Source: Rhizoclosmatium globosum (lineage: Eukaryota > Chytridiomycota > Chytridiomycetes > Chytridiales > Chytriomycetaceae). From it: DNA of 64,000 bases. The stretch lies in contig MCGO01000073.1 in assembly GCA_002104985.1 (NCBI GenBank), forward strand, positions 1-64,000. The letters are read 5' to 3'. Positions 12,701 through 22,578 of the stretch are shown here, one piece after another. Position numbers and translations under genes: made by a program. Under the pieces are notes generated by a model, which was not told where the DNA came from, did no database searches, and was given only the letters and a program-made list of their open reading frames with translations. Every line of letters starts with the position of its first letter. Position 1 is the stretch's first letter.

Positions 12701-14420
12701 AGATACATTCGAGACGAGAAGACAATGGCTCAATACCAACTTGCAAGGGAAATGGGTCTTCCTATTATTCATATTCTCGTTGGATCACCCCTTGAGGCGG
12801 AGTCACATGCCAAAATTCAGGAATTTCAAGCGGAAAATAAGAGAAAGACGGGTACTGGCTTTGATTACATTGATGGAACAAAGTCGGACGCCAGAGATAT
12901 TTTGAAGCTTGTTCAGTCAAAGCTTCTGGCGTCAGGTTACTCTTTTAATCAATCAGTGAGAAGTAATACTCTCAATGGTGATGTTGGATGACAGTGCGAG
13001 TTCAGACGGCGGAGACATTGACGATGTGGAGAAAAAGTTCTTGCCAATATCGCCACTTGACTACAAAAGCTCTGAGCATGACATTAAATTTTGGGCATGG
13101 GTTCCAGTATGTTTGCTGAAGACCAGCCCAGATGGCAATTATTTTAAGGTTGTCGGAACAGGAAGAAAGGATCCAAATGTATCGACTTGGACAGTTGAAT
13201 CTGTTGCTGATTTAGAAACTGACAATGATGTTTGGGTTTCAAAGTTTGCGTCGCGTCCATTCGCAGAGCCATCAAACAATTTAGTGGATGTGAAAATTGG
13301 AGACCTTGTAGAAGTTCGTGTCTGTAAGTCTAAACCATCTGATTTCGTGTGACATCCGAATTTAAATCTGACGAATTTCGAAGATCGCGATCAAATGTAT
13401 GTTTGGCTGGAAGCTACAGTTCTAAGCATTGACAACAATCCCGAAAGGTAAACGTCATTCAAGCAATTGAAAGCTAACTTCTTGTTTAGTGTTCTTCAGA
13501 AGTACGTCGTTGAAATTATTACAGACTCCCTGCCAAAGCACGTTCAAATCCAAAATGTTGCGAAAGTTTCCCCTCGTCAAATTAGAACGTTAGAAACCCA
13601 AGTTCCCTTAGCGCAGCGATTTCCCAATGGCTCATTGAAGCCGACACTTTATTCTGTCTCAAAAAATCTTCAAGATTGGAGAGACAGGAATCCTCGCAGT
13701 TCAAGTGTCTCTGTGTTTCCATCTGTTGAGGAAATTCATGATATTGTCAAAGAAGCCGAACTCGCGTGGGCTATGGTACCTATCAATGCTGATAATAATG
13801 CTTTTGTGGATCCAACAGGTACCCTTGTTGATTTCATAGACGCGGGTCCATCATCAAGGCTATGTCAATCACGGTTGCCACTTTGGTTCAACAAGTCAAC
13901 TGACCGTGTCCTTTACTTTGAAGTTGATATCATTGAAATATTGCCACGCACTGTCCTCGCCGTTGGTATGGCTCCTTCTCCGTATCCTTCGAATGTCATG
14001 GTTGGTCAAGAAAGATTCAGTTTCGCTTACGCCAGCGACGTGAACGTCCACTGGGAGAATCCTCCCATGACGAAAACAATGGCGCCTGTTTCAATTAAAA
14101 AGCGTTTTGGCACAGGGTGGGAGAATGGGGATACAATTGGATGCGCGTTTAATGCCTCAAAGGTGAGACCTGAGCCCTTTATCAAAATGATGGTCACTAA
14201 ATACAAGTTTTGTCATGAACAGAATAGCGTTATGTTTATTCATAAAAAGCTGGACGCTTCAGTTCCCGTAATTAGAGAGATTGCACTGAAAGGAATCCCA
14301 ACAAAGAGTTTCCACATTTCAATGAGCTGTGTTGGTTCTGCAAAAGTTCGAGTTCGTGCTCGCGCGCCATTCTCTTGCAATGAGGCAATGCAGGCTGAAA
14401 ATTGGCTGACTAAGGCTTGA
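9718..14420 (+). CDS. Giant triple TIR-like protein with beta-grasp and SPRY domains
   Basis: About 1,365 residues in about 12 exons. Introns: 10276-10326, 10376-10441, 10585-10631 (GC-AG), 10717-10766, 11066-11115, 11861-11909, 12152 to about 12194, 12660-12702, about 12963-13005, 13324-13383, 13448-13489, 14163-14222. Order: Pro-rich N-terminus; ubiquitin-like beta-grasp segment (about 40-110); TIR1 (KKMIFVSYCWKDS... VWIDHDYLKGG... TTCQKEAFYAM); Tudor/agenet-like beta segments; TIR2 (SDYLKNPNCMEALRF); TIR3 (LAFMSYCAQNS... MWIDFVDD... IRDEKTMAQYQ); more beta-rich segments; a SPRY/B30.2-like end (FEVDIIEIL... GTGWENGDTIGCAF). TIR1 keeps the C-x-x-E that carries the catalytic Glu of NAD-cleaving TIRs; TIR3 has Gln there and TIR2 is shifted by one. 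The seam near 12152-12195 is one base out of frame, so either a T-run error or an alternative splice site is needed. Family calls are by motif; NADase activity is inference. Confidence 0.8.
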
Positions 14421-14650
14421 TTCAAATTTTGTTCTCGGTTTTTCCTTGCTGCTCCCTTTTCTCACTTTCGTCAATCATACAAAATTACAAATAAAAGCGG
14501 CTTCTCAATAAAAACAATCAATATGTCAACGACATTCATGTGCATTCCAAAGCATAAACGGAAGTGGAGCGATTGGAATAAAACCTCAGTCTAAGTGATG
14601 ACTCGTAAATGCAAATTTAAAGGCCAGAAGACTTGTCCGAAAGTGCAACA

Positions 14651-16279
14651 ATGGCAGCCGCAACACCAGCACTTCCTCGCAACACCACGCCCTGGCCCAC
14701 CGTCGAGAATCTTGCGCCATTCCTCATCAACGCCACGAATGAGAAGCGGCGAATGTTTGTTTCCTCCGACGTGTTTGCAACAGAGAAACTTGACGGGACC
14801 AACCTGGTTTGTCCCTGCCTCCCTGGCGCACTCTTAATAAACAACCTTCTAATTCGACAAACACAAAAGGGGATTGATTGGCACGGAGCCCTTCTCTCAC
14901 GCCGAACTTTGATTCCACCCACCGACACAGCCTTCCAACTGACACCACTCGCCATCCTCCGAGACGCGCTTCTTTGCTCGGCCGTATCCCGGGCTGCAAA
15001 GAACATCGAACGCGTGTCCACGTGCGCCTTTCTCAACTGTGTTTTCTACGGCGAATTCGGTGTCAATGCAAATGCTGAAAAGTACGAGTACCGCGAATTG
15101 GGGTTTGGTGGCGGCGCGTGGAAATGCTTTGGTGCCGTTGTTGTCGTGGACTCGGAAGAAACTGCCAAACTGTGTCGCGTGGCTCTGGCTGCTGATGGAT
15201 TCTGGATTGTGACCCACACAGCACATTCAAACCCCCTTCATCTTGTGCTTGTTCCGTGCCCGCGATTCTTTCTTCTTCTGCAAAAATACTTTATTCAGCA
15301 CGTTACTGTCATTTTTGAAGGCTCTCTGCATGAATTACTGGTCGTAAAGGAACAATGGATGAAGCGTCATACTTCAGAAGGTCTTGTAATCTCCATGAAA
15401 ACAAATCCTCCTATGGAATCTTTTCAGCTTCCTTCCGTAGCTATCGAAAAGTGGAAACAAGGTCATGAAAACCAAGGAAATGTCCCTCGCAATCTTATCG
15501 CTCTTCTTGCTGCCTCACGCGCTCCTTCCACTCCGCAAAATCAACATCCACCGCGCATTTCTCTTGATTTGGTTCCGATTTTTAAGCTCTTGCTGGTTGT
15601 ATCGCAACATTCTATTCTTCTCCCAAATGACTCCAACGCGTCTACATTGTTGTTGAGAACGTCTCCTCCAGGTAGGATCACAGATCTTGGCGCACTGTTA
15701 TTTTTGATTCTGTTGAATTCATTAGGAACAACCGTAGTCTCTGGTATCAAAGGCCCTGCTATGTATAATTCAAGTCCTGTTCCACTCAAGAGTATTATAA
15801 AGAATGTAGGTGGGCTCGTTGGACGCGTGGAAAATGGACATTCCTTGAAGCGTACCCATGAACTTAAGCGTGTCACGTTCAATGACTTCACCTTGAATCC
15901 AGAAAAACGTCAAAGAACCCTCTTCCCATCTTCGATTACTTCCTCTTTCGCTTCTTCTTCCTCTTCCTCCAGCTCTTTCTCTTCGTCCAAATTGACTTTC
16001 TCTCGTTCTTCCTCTCACTCATTCTCAGCGTCATCGTCCTCCAATTCGATTTCTCCCAGCTACCATCACATGATTTTGAGTGCATGTACTAAATACGATC
16101 ATGATTCTGTTTATTTTGCGCGCGACGAAAAGGACCTTTACAAGGGTTTGATTGTTCAAGAAGTGTTTGAGGATGGATATGCGGACCAAGATGTAGCTGG
16201 GACGTTTAATGAGCGTACTGCGGAGTTTGCTGTCGGATTGTACGTGGAGCAACGTTTTGCCAAGTGGAAGAAGGTTTAA
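14651..16279 (+). CDS. RNA ligase family protein (Rnl2/DRB0094-type nucleotidyltransferase)
   Basis: Likely seals RNA 3'-OH/5'-PO4 ends through a covalent lysyl-AMP. Exons 14651-14806, 14870-15671, 15726-16279 give 503 residues; I start at the ATG rather than at the upstream TTG in the same frame. Motif I is EKLDGTNLG, created exactly when the 63-nt intron is removed. Motif III is VFYGEFG, motif IV EGLVISM and motif V AIEKWKQG, in the correct order across the first 250 residues. The C-terminal half is unusual: a hydrophobic stretch, a long Ser-rich low-complexity tract (about 15940-16060) and a conserved-looking terminal domain. Both introns are multiples of three and stopless, so retained forms would be in frame but would break motif I. 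It lies between two TIR-type genes. Natural substrate unknown. Confidence 0.8.
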   Translation: MAAATPALPRNTTPWPTVENLAPFLINATNEKRRMFVSSDVFATEKLDGTNLVCPCLPGALLINNLLIRQTQKGIDWHGALLSRRTLIPPTDTAFQLTPLAILRDALLCSAVSRAAKNIERVSTCAFLNCVFYGEFGVNANAEKYEYRELGFGGGAWKCFGAVVVVDSEETAKLCRVALAADGFWIVTHTAHSNPLHLVLVPCPRFFLLLQKYFIQHVTVIFEGSLHELLVVKEQWMKRHTSEGLVISMKTNPPMESFQLPSVAIEKWKQGHENQGNVPRNLIALLAASRAPSTPQNQHPPRISLDLVPIFKLLLVVSQHSILLPNDSNASTLLLRTSPPGRITDLGALLFLILLNSLGTTVVSGIKGPAMYNSSPVPLKSIIKNVGGLVGRVENGHSLKRTHELKRVTFNDFTLNPEKRQRTLFPSSITSSFASSSSSSSSFSSSKLTFSRSSSHSFSASSSSNSISPSYHHMILSACTKYDHDSVYFARDEKDLYKGLIVQEVFEDGYADQDVAGTFNERTAEFAVGLYVEQRFAKWKKV

Positions 16280-16358
16280 GGATTATTTCAAAGGGTTGTG
16301 ACATTAATGCAATGAAAGTCGGAATATATCACTATTATTTACGATATCGCTATTTACT

Positions 16359-18240
16359 TCAAAATGGAAACCTCTGTCCAGTGTCGTAACGATATTGAGC
16401 TGTAAGACAAATAGCATCCTCGACTCTACCCATTTTGGAATATGCTTTTGCCAACGTATTCAACGCCACAACAGTAGTTGGATGTGTGGCTCCAAATGTT
16501 CGTTTATGTCCCTCAAAGTTTTCCAGCAACAGGACAATAGCCTCATCGCCTCGATCAGTCTCAACATACAGCTGTCCAAGGTTATTTATGGTGGAGAGCG
16601 TATCAGGATGGTTTCGTCCAACAAGTCGCGCTTGCTGTTCAAGGCAATCCTTGAGCAAGCTTTCCGCTTCCTCAACTTGATTCAATTTTCCGTACAGAGC
16701 TCCCAAATTATTCATGGACTTGAAGGTAGATACGTCATCAGTCCCAAATAGTCTCTTGCAAGCCTCAAAGTCACTAAGGAAGAGTGGTTCAGCCTCTGCG
16801 TATCGTTTCTGAGAAAAGTAGAGGGTTGCAAGGTTTCCCATTGCTGTAAGTGTTCTTTCGTGGTCTGGCCCATAGATGCTAAGACGTGATTGGTAGCATT
16901 CAAGTATTAGTGGTTCAGCATCATTAAACCTCCCTGCCTTGAAATACGCGCTTCCCAGTGATGCTTTCGATTTAATAGTATTCTCGTCGTCCATGCCATA
17001 AATTCGAACAGCTTCCTTCAATGCCTCCTCCAAAATCATAACGGCACCACCAACTTGTCCTTGCAGAGCAAAAAAATTCCCCAACGCGTGTGCAAGCTTG
17101 AAAGCCACCACCTTATCATCATTATGCTTCAACAGCTCTTTGGTAATTGTCCCACCCATCCATTGGGTCAGCTTCTGAAACACAAGTTGATCCAACTTAC
17201 TAAACCCAACCGTTTTTTTGAATCACATCAAAAATTGCAACTCGATCAGATGGGTTGAAGCTTTGGGTCTTGAGGATATTGACGTTTGAAAAGATTTGTT
17301 GGAAGGATGTGATGTCATCCATCAACTTCACCAAGAACTTTGATTCTTCTGAGACAGTCATTGCAACGTGGAAATTGGACTGAGTCACTGCTGTCGCGTA
17401 TATTTCAAAGAGGCACCAAACGCGTTTGAGTGGAATTGGATCGCTCCATGGTTGCATCACCATTACAACGTTCCCAATCTCCTTGATTGCGTTCATGAAC
17501 ACGGTCTGCCACCAATCAAACGTCTTTTCAGCCGTGTTGTGCTGTGAATTAGAAAACAGGTCGAACCAGATGATGGAGGTTTCTGGGTTCAAGTTCGACT
17601 GAATTGCAAAATGGAATAGGGCTTCAACAACGTCTAGGAACTTGTATTGCCATGCGTGAGAAATAAAATATTTTGCGTCTTGCACTTGGGATGAGAGAAG
17701 TGGGTCTGGCGAAAGGTAAAGTTGGGCACAGAGGGAGAGTCCTGATGCCTTTGTCATTGGTTTCAGATATTTCTCGCAGACTTGTGCGGTTGTGAGATTT
17801 TGAACAGCTTGAGAACCTCCCCATAAATTGATTAGAATGGGAAGGTGAGAGAGGGGGAGACCCTTGATGGAAAATACTCTTGGATTTAACTAAGAGTATC
17901 TGATTTAAGTTTCTTCCTGAACGAGAATATATGCATTACCATGTTTGCATGTTCGGCGTCAACGATGGAGACTGGTTGCTGGGAGGCACTTTCCTCAACT
18001 TCAGCAGAACATGTGGTGGGAGTGTTGCTGGTCTCAATTAGACCCACAGCTTCAATAACCTAATGCAATCCAGTCAGTGATCTTCAGAGATGAAGCATAG
18101 GTTACCGAGTCCAAGTGTGGCGATGGATCAGTGGCTCCAGCTCTTACCACAGCACTGTCCGTCTGAGACTGAGCCCGGTCCCGACTGCGACTGCGAACCG
18201 CATTTCCAATGACGGTTAATAAGTTTCGATTGGAAGACAT
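16359..18240 (-). CDS. TIR-like domain plus kinesin-light-chain-type TPR protein
   Basis: NLR-like layout. Exons 18240-18106, 18059-17940 and 17889-16359. After a polar N-terminus and a GLPLSH...LWGG segment, a TIR-like fold begins with KYFISHAW, continues with WFDLFSNSQH and VVMVMQPW, and has a WCLFE motif whose Cys and Glu match the C-x-x-E region of TIR enzymes. The second half has about five TPR units of about 42 residues with the kinesin-light-chain/TPR_12 pattern (G..H..TL....NLA.LY). The frame breaks once, at a run of seven T on plus (17213-17219). With six, it reads IQKTVGFSKLDQL straight into the TPRs, for 594 residues. This is a single-base homopolymer difference, so the gene may be intact in life. 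Its 3' end faces the RNA-ligase gene, 79 bases away. Confidence 0.8.
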
Positions 18241-18332
18241 ATCCAGGTGATTGCCAAGTGTGAGCGGACTTGGGTGTTTGATGGCCACCCAATTTATTTT
18301 TCAGAAAAGGTAAAAAAAAGTTGCCAAGGAAA

Positions 18333-20280
18333 TCAGTCAAAATCAGAATCGTACTCTGCATCAATCGTTTCCTCCACCGTCACGCCGGCTCGTAGCCAAT
18401 CATCAATGGGAGATGGAGGAGGATATACAACGTCAAGGTCCACATGGTTCTGTTGAGGTTTCACAGGATTGGTGTAATTTGAAGGAAGGGGAGGAAGAGA
18501 AGCGACTGACTTGGTGTCAACTGATAACGCCTTGACGATATTCGGAACTGGTGGCGCAACTAAAACGATTCCGGAGTCCGATACCTTGTTTTCCTTTCCT
18601 CCAAAAAGGGCTGCTACCTCAGAAACATCTTTGATTTGAAGCAGCATATCAACGTCTTTTCCTCTCTGAACGGTCCCAGCTCTTTCAATCCAGTGAAAAG
18701 CTTTCTTGCTATCAACAGAACATCCAACTCCAAACTTCCAACATAACCCGTATGCAAGCATACCATCCCTACAGTCCCTTTCCACCAAATTCTCAATTCC
18801 GCGAAATAAGTCGCGGAACAGCTTGGCCTTGTCTTTCGCAATCGATTTTGCAACTTCAGATGGAAGTGTGTAATCACGTAACCGCTGCATATCAGAAACG
18901 TTGCGCCAAGCATGAGCTTCTTCCGGCTTCTTTGACGTGCCAATACCGTATCGAAGGCACAGACTCAAAAGGTATGGCGCCACGCAAACAGCGTCTGTGT
19001 CGCGTAAGGGGGATAATCCACAGATGGCATGTAACAGTGTAACAGCTTTTTCGTTCATTGACTGGGATGGAGTTTGGAGGTATATATTTGCAAGCTGGTA
19101 CGCGGCAGTTATGCTGAATAGATCATCTGATGCGATATCTTTTGATGCACGAGATAACCATGTTACTGCGTTCGGTAAATCGCGAAAGACTGGAGAACTA
19201 TGAACACTGGTTTTCGACGGTGACGTGACTCTTGGTGATTTGGGAAAATGAGGGGATGTGGTTGATAAAGGAGATAATCCTGCAATGCGGGTAAAAGCAT
19301 TGCGGGATGGGGAAGTCAAGTATATCATTCCAATGGTAAAGGCTGTTTCTGAGCTTGGGGACAGATTGTATGATTTTAAGAGGAACGATAGTGCTAGTGA
19401 TGTGTCTGCAACGTTGTCAAAAGAGCGGTCGTTGGGCGACAATGAAATAGGAGAGTTTGGTGTGTTAATGGTGGGAGATGTCTCAGAGACATTGTGAGTT
19501 AAGAAATGCGCCCAACCAGGAGTACATAATATCTGAACGAAACGTTTTTATGGTGCACGAGACTTTGTCAATCCCCACCTTTCCAAATTCAAGCATTGCT
19601 GAAGCGTGTCCTCCGTTAGCAGCAAATCGGAACCATTCCGCCGCTAACTTAATCAGTCCGAGGTCCGCGAGAAATAAACCAAGAAGGTATGCTGCTCCAG
19701 TATCATTGTATCGTGCTATAGTAAAAAGAGAGGACAATGGTCCCAGTTAACAATGGGGAACATTCAGGTTATTCCCTTTTGCTCACGCACCAGATATGGG
19801 TGACTGATCAGGAGAGAAGAATAGTTTTGATGGGTGGTGGTTATTTGTCGCGAGGGTGTACAGAGTCTTGAAGGATTCTGTGTAAGTTGACCAAAAGAGA
19901 ATATTAGAGACAGCCACATCTGCAAATATCCATTAGATTTCTCGAATTTAGTCAATCAAAGACAGTGTACCATATGCCTCTCGTGGATGGAGGAGCAGCT
20001 CCTTCTCTTGAATGCCCTCAACGACGTGTTTGACAGGCGATCCAGGCTCTGCAAAGCCCACAAGCGAGGCTTCAACTTTGTCCAAGTTCGCTGCTTTCCA
20101 AGTCTGAACACTCGGACGCGGCGGCCACGGCGTTCGCGCCGCAGAGTTTGAGGAAAACTTTTGGGCCGCGCCAACGGCTGCCGCACTCAAAACTGCATCA
20201 CGGCCCCCACAGTTTGGTGTAGATTCGAACGCTGCAGCGATGGCGTCGAGGATCATGCCCGCGTGGTGTGTTGAAGTCAT
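18333..20280 (-). CDS. Sel1-like repeat protein
   Basis: Exons 20280-19971, 19919-19791, 19715-19579, 19532-18333 sum to 591 residues with consistent phases; start chosen at the first ATG. The central part carries Sel1-like (SLR) helical repeats: AAYLLGLFLADLG, AAEWFRFAANGGHASAMLEFG, YQLANIYLQTPSQ, LLSLCLRYGIGTSKKPEEAHAWR and LAYGLCWKFGVGCSVDSKKAFHWIERA. Such repeats are protein-binding scaffolds, for example in ERAD, chitin-synthase activation and signalling. The C-terminal 90 residues are Pro-rich and end with a strongly acidic tail. The specific role is unknown. The gene ends 93 bases upstream of the TIR-like/TPR start and runs in the same direction, so it is a close upstream neighbour but not proven to be co-regulated. 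Confidence 0.75.
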
Positions 20281-20342
20281 TTTTGATTGGAATCTTGCCA
20301 ATTTGTAGAATCAAGTGATCGGTCAAGATTTATTATTACCAT

Positions 20343-20873
20343 CTAATTCTTTTCTTCCTTCCTTCCTTTCCAAATCTTCTTATGTCGCTTCTTCCCAATC
20401 AACTCCTTCTTGTCCCAAAACAAGAATGATATTGTATCGTCTGTCCTACCCGCTTCATTGACACTGGTGTTGCTCCCCCAATAACCTTCATCAAGCATCA
20501 TACAATTTATACAGCCACAGGAGTTCGTGTACTCAATAATAAAGCAGGTGTTACACTTAGTAGTGTCGACTCCAAGATAATAGCAAGGATAAACGTTTTT
20601 CTTGCTTGTACAAGACGTGTTGCAGACTGTGCACACAAACAGAGGCGATTGTAGTTCATGGAAGACTTTGCAAAAGGTACATATTTTGGGGTGAAAGTAG
20701 CTGCAGATTTCGAGCAAGATATCGGCTGGGAGAAATGAAGGGAGGAGACACTGAAGTGCAGTGTAGAGGTGTAGGTTTGTGAAATCCAAATAAATCGTCT
20801 TTGGATTATAGTATGGGACTAGGACCCATTCGTTTGCTGGGAGGGAGTCGTTGGAGGTTTTTGGTGATGACAT
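20343..20873 (-). CDS. F-box-like Cys-rich small protein, unknown
   Basis: Single exon, 176 residues from the first ATG (a longer reading to 20936 needs a TTG start). A hydrophobic F-box-like helix pair (LLPSFLPADILLEICSYF) is followed by a Cys-rich segment with at least eight cysteines in CxxC-type pairs (CTFCKVFHE, CTVCNTSC, CNTCF, CGCINC). This suggests zinc binding. The C-terminus is very basic (KKRHKKIWKGRKEEK). No specific family is recognised. It is head-to-tail with the Sel1 gene. Confidence 0.5.
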   Translation of the reverse strand: MSSPKTSNDSLPANEWVLVPYYNPKTIYLDFTNLHLYTALQCLLPSFLPADILLEICSYFHPKICTFCKVFHELQSPLFVCTVCNTSCTSKKNVYPCYYLGVDTTKCNTCFIIEYTNSCGCINCMMLDEGYWGSNTSVNEAGRTDDTISFLFWDKKELIGKKRHKKIWKGRKEEKN

Positions 20874-21262
20874 GTGGGGTATTCTTTTTGGTTGTTCTTG
20901 GCTTTTGAGCAACTCACTGGTCGAACAACAAAGCAAAATTGGCCATACGTAGTTACTTATCCACTATTGAACTTCGATTGAACTTCACTTGAACAAATGT
21001 GGATTGCCCTCCAGAAAAAGTTCTGCATTTTAAAAACAAGAAAGTTTGCGATATTCTTTGTTTAATATTGTCTATTTATTTGAAAAGTACAAGTCCGCCA
21101 ACAAGAAATTGAATGGCTCATATTGTCAACATCTCAAAAATGACTTCGCCCACACCAACGAGTTTGTCCAACTCCAATACTCAAACGGTATCCATAAATC
21201 ATTTTGCATCAATCAAATCCTGGGCCCCAGCGAAGTGCTAATTCACTCTCCTTCCCTCAAAC
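20874..21262. other. Intergenic between divergent genes
   Basis: Shared 5' region of the Cys-rich gene (minus) and the F-box/ankyrin gene (plus). No coding signal or repeat seen. Confidence 0.5.
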
Positions 21263-22567
21263 ATGAACAAGACAGCCAGCCCTCAGACCATCAGCCTCGC
21301 CGACATTCCATCAGACGTGATTGAATCCTTCTTGATCCATCTCCCAATCAGCCCGGATCTCGTGGATGTTGGATTCGCCTCAAAGCACCAATTAGCCCCA
21401 TCAATCTTCAACAGCTACACCTTTGCTCGCCGACACTTTCATCATCAACTTCAAGTTTCTCATGCACGATCGATTTGGAAGATGTGGGATATCGGCGGAT
21501 TTCAGGAAGAGTGGTTTCGTGGATTGCCGATCATGTATCAGGCTGTTATGTTTGCGGAAGCGTTATCTGCGGACTTGGATGTACATGGTGAGATAAAGGA
21601 AGATGGAGAGCGTGATAACGATTCTGATGAGGCGGCGTCGGGCTCGGATGAGGAGGAGGATAAGGATAAGGACCTACCAGAGGCGAATCGGAAAGAAACA
21701 TATCTCCAGTTCTGGTTCCGTACTTTTATTTCGTCTGAATACGCTGCGAAGCTGATTGCGTTCTTGTTGAGGATTGATGAATTTGATCCATCGAGTAAAA
21801 ACAACCGCGCACTTGTGTGGGCGTGTAGAAACGAATGGGTTGATGTTGTTGAACTTTTGTTGGCGCATTCAAGTGTTGATCCGAGTGCGCAGGATAATGC
21901 TCCGCTCAAACATACGGCAAAGAACGGGAATGCGGATATTGTCAAGCTTTTGCTGCCATTGGCAGGCGTGGATCCTACCGCTGGCGGGGACTTCCCTATT
22001 CTGAGTGCTTCCATGTTTGGTCATGTTGACGTTCTGAAATTGTTGTTGAAGGATGGTCGTGCTGACCCAACTGTAAAAGACGATACGCCGATAGGACTTG
22101 CTGCTGGAAACGGGCATTTCGATTCTGTGACGGCTTTGTTGGAAGATGGCAGAGCTAATCCGAAAGCAGATGATCGATTCACAATTCACACAGCTTTGGC
22201 AAGGGACAGGTTTTCTATTGCGTCACTCTTGCTAAGAGACACGCGATTAAATCATGAGGATCGTGCCAATTTGCAGTTGTGTTTTGCAGCCAACTTTGGA
22301 AACACGGTGGAAGTTAGTTGGTTGCTGCGAGATGATAAGTTGGATCCAGGCTACGACGACAACCTGGCACTTCGGCTGGCATGTGCAAGCGGACATTTGG
22401 CGATCGTTATTATGTTGTGGAATGATAGGAGAGTTCATGTTTCCGAAGGGGGAAGGCTTCAACTGATTGGAATTGCGAGCAACAACTCACAAGATGAAAT
22501 TGTGCAATTCTTGCTATCAACTGCAATCATGTCATCCATTTTGACTTCGATTTTCTTTGATACGTAA
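21263..22567 (+). CDS. F-box/ankyrin-repeat protein (intact family member)
   Basis: Single exon, 434 residues. Residues 10-50 form an F-box-like segment (ISLADIPSDVIESFLIHLPI) that would bind Skp1. After a linker (..RRHFHHQLQ..) and an acidic low-complexity stretch (Asp/Glu-rich, about 115-140), there are about eight degenerate ankyrin repeats. They have the form N..L..A...GH...V..LL.D.R.DPS (for example ALVWACRNEWVDVVELLL, FGHVDVLKLLLKDGRADPT). The logical role is a substrate adaptor of an SCF ubiquitin ligase, which is inference from the domains. Three further copies in this window (24583-26225, 28260-29810 and 35080-36150) are frame-broken, so this is the only intact local member. Confidence 0.8.
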   Translation: MNKTASPQTISLADIPSDVIESFLIHLPISPDLVDVGFASKHQLAPSIFNSYTFARRHFHHQLQVSHARSIWKMWDIGGFQEEWFRGLPIMYQAVMFAEALSADLDVHGEIKEDGERDNDSDEAASGSDEEEDKDKDLPEANRKETYLQFWFRTFISSEYAAKLIAFLLRIDEFDPSSKNNRALVWACRNEWVDVVELLLAHSSVDPSAQDNAPLKHTAKNGNADIVKLLLPLAGVDPTAGGDFPILSASMFGHVDVLKLLLKDGRADPTVKDDTPIGLAAGNGHFDSVTALLEDGRANPKADDRFTIHTALARDRFSIASLLLRDTRLNHEDRANLQLCFAANFGNTVEVSWLLRDDKLDPGYDDNLALRLACASGHLAIVIMLWNDRRVHVSEGGRLQLIGIASNNSQDEIVQFLLSTAIMSSILTSIFFDT

Positions 22568-22578
22568 ATATTCAATCT

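Noticed and set aside
14617..15036. 139-residue minus-strand reading over the RNA ligase
   Set aside because: Shadow of the ligase, whose five motifs are ordered on plus.
21538..22014. 158-residue minus-strand reading inside the F-box/ankyrin gene
   Set aside because: Antisense of an intact single-exon gene with clear domains; no motif of its own.
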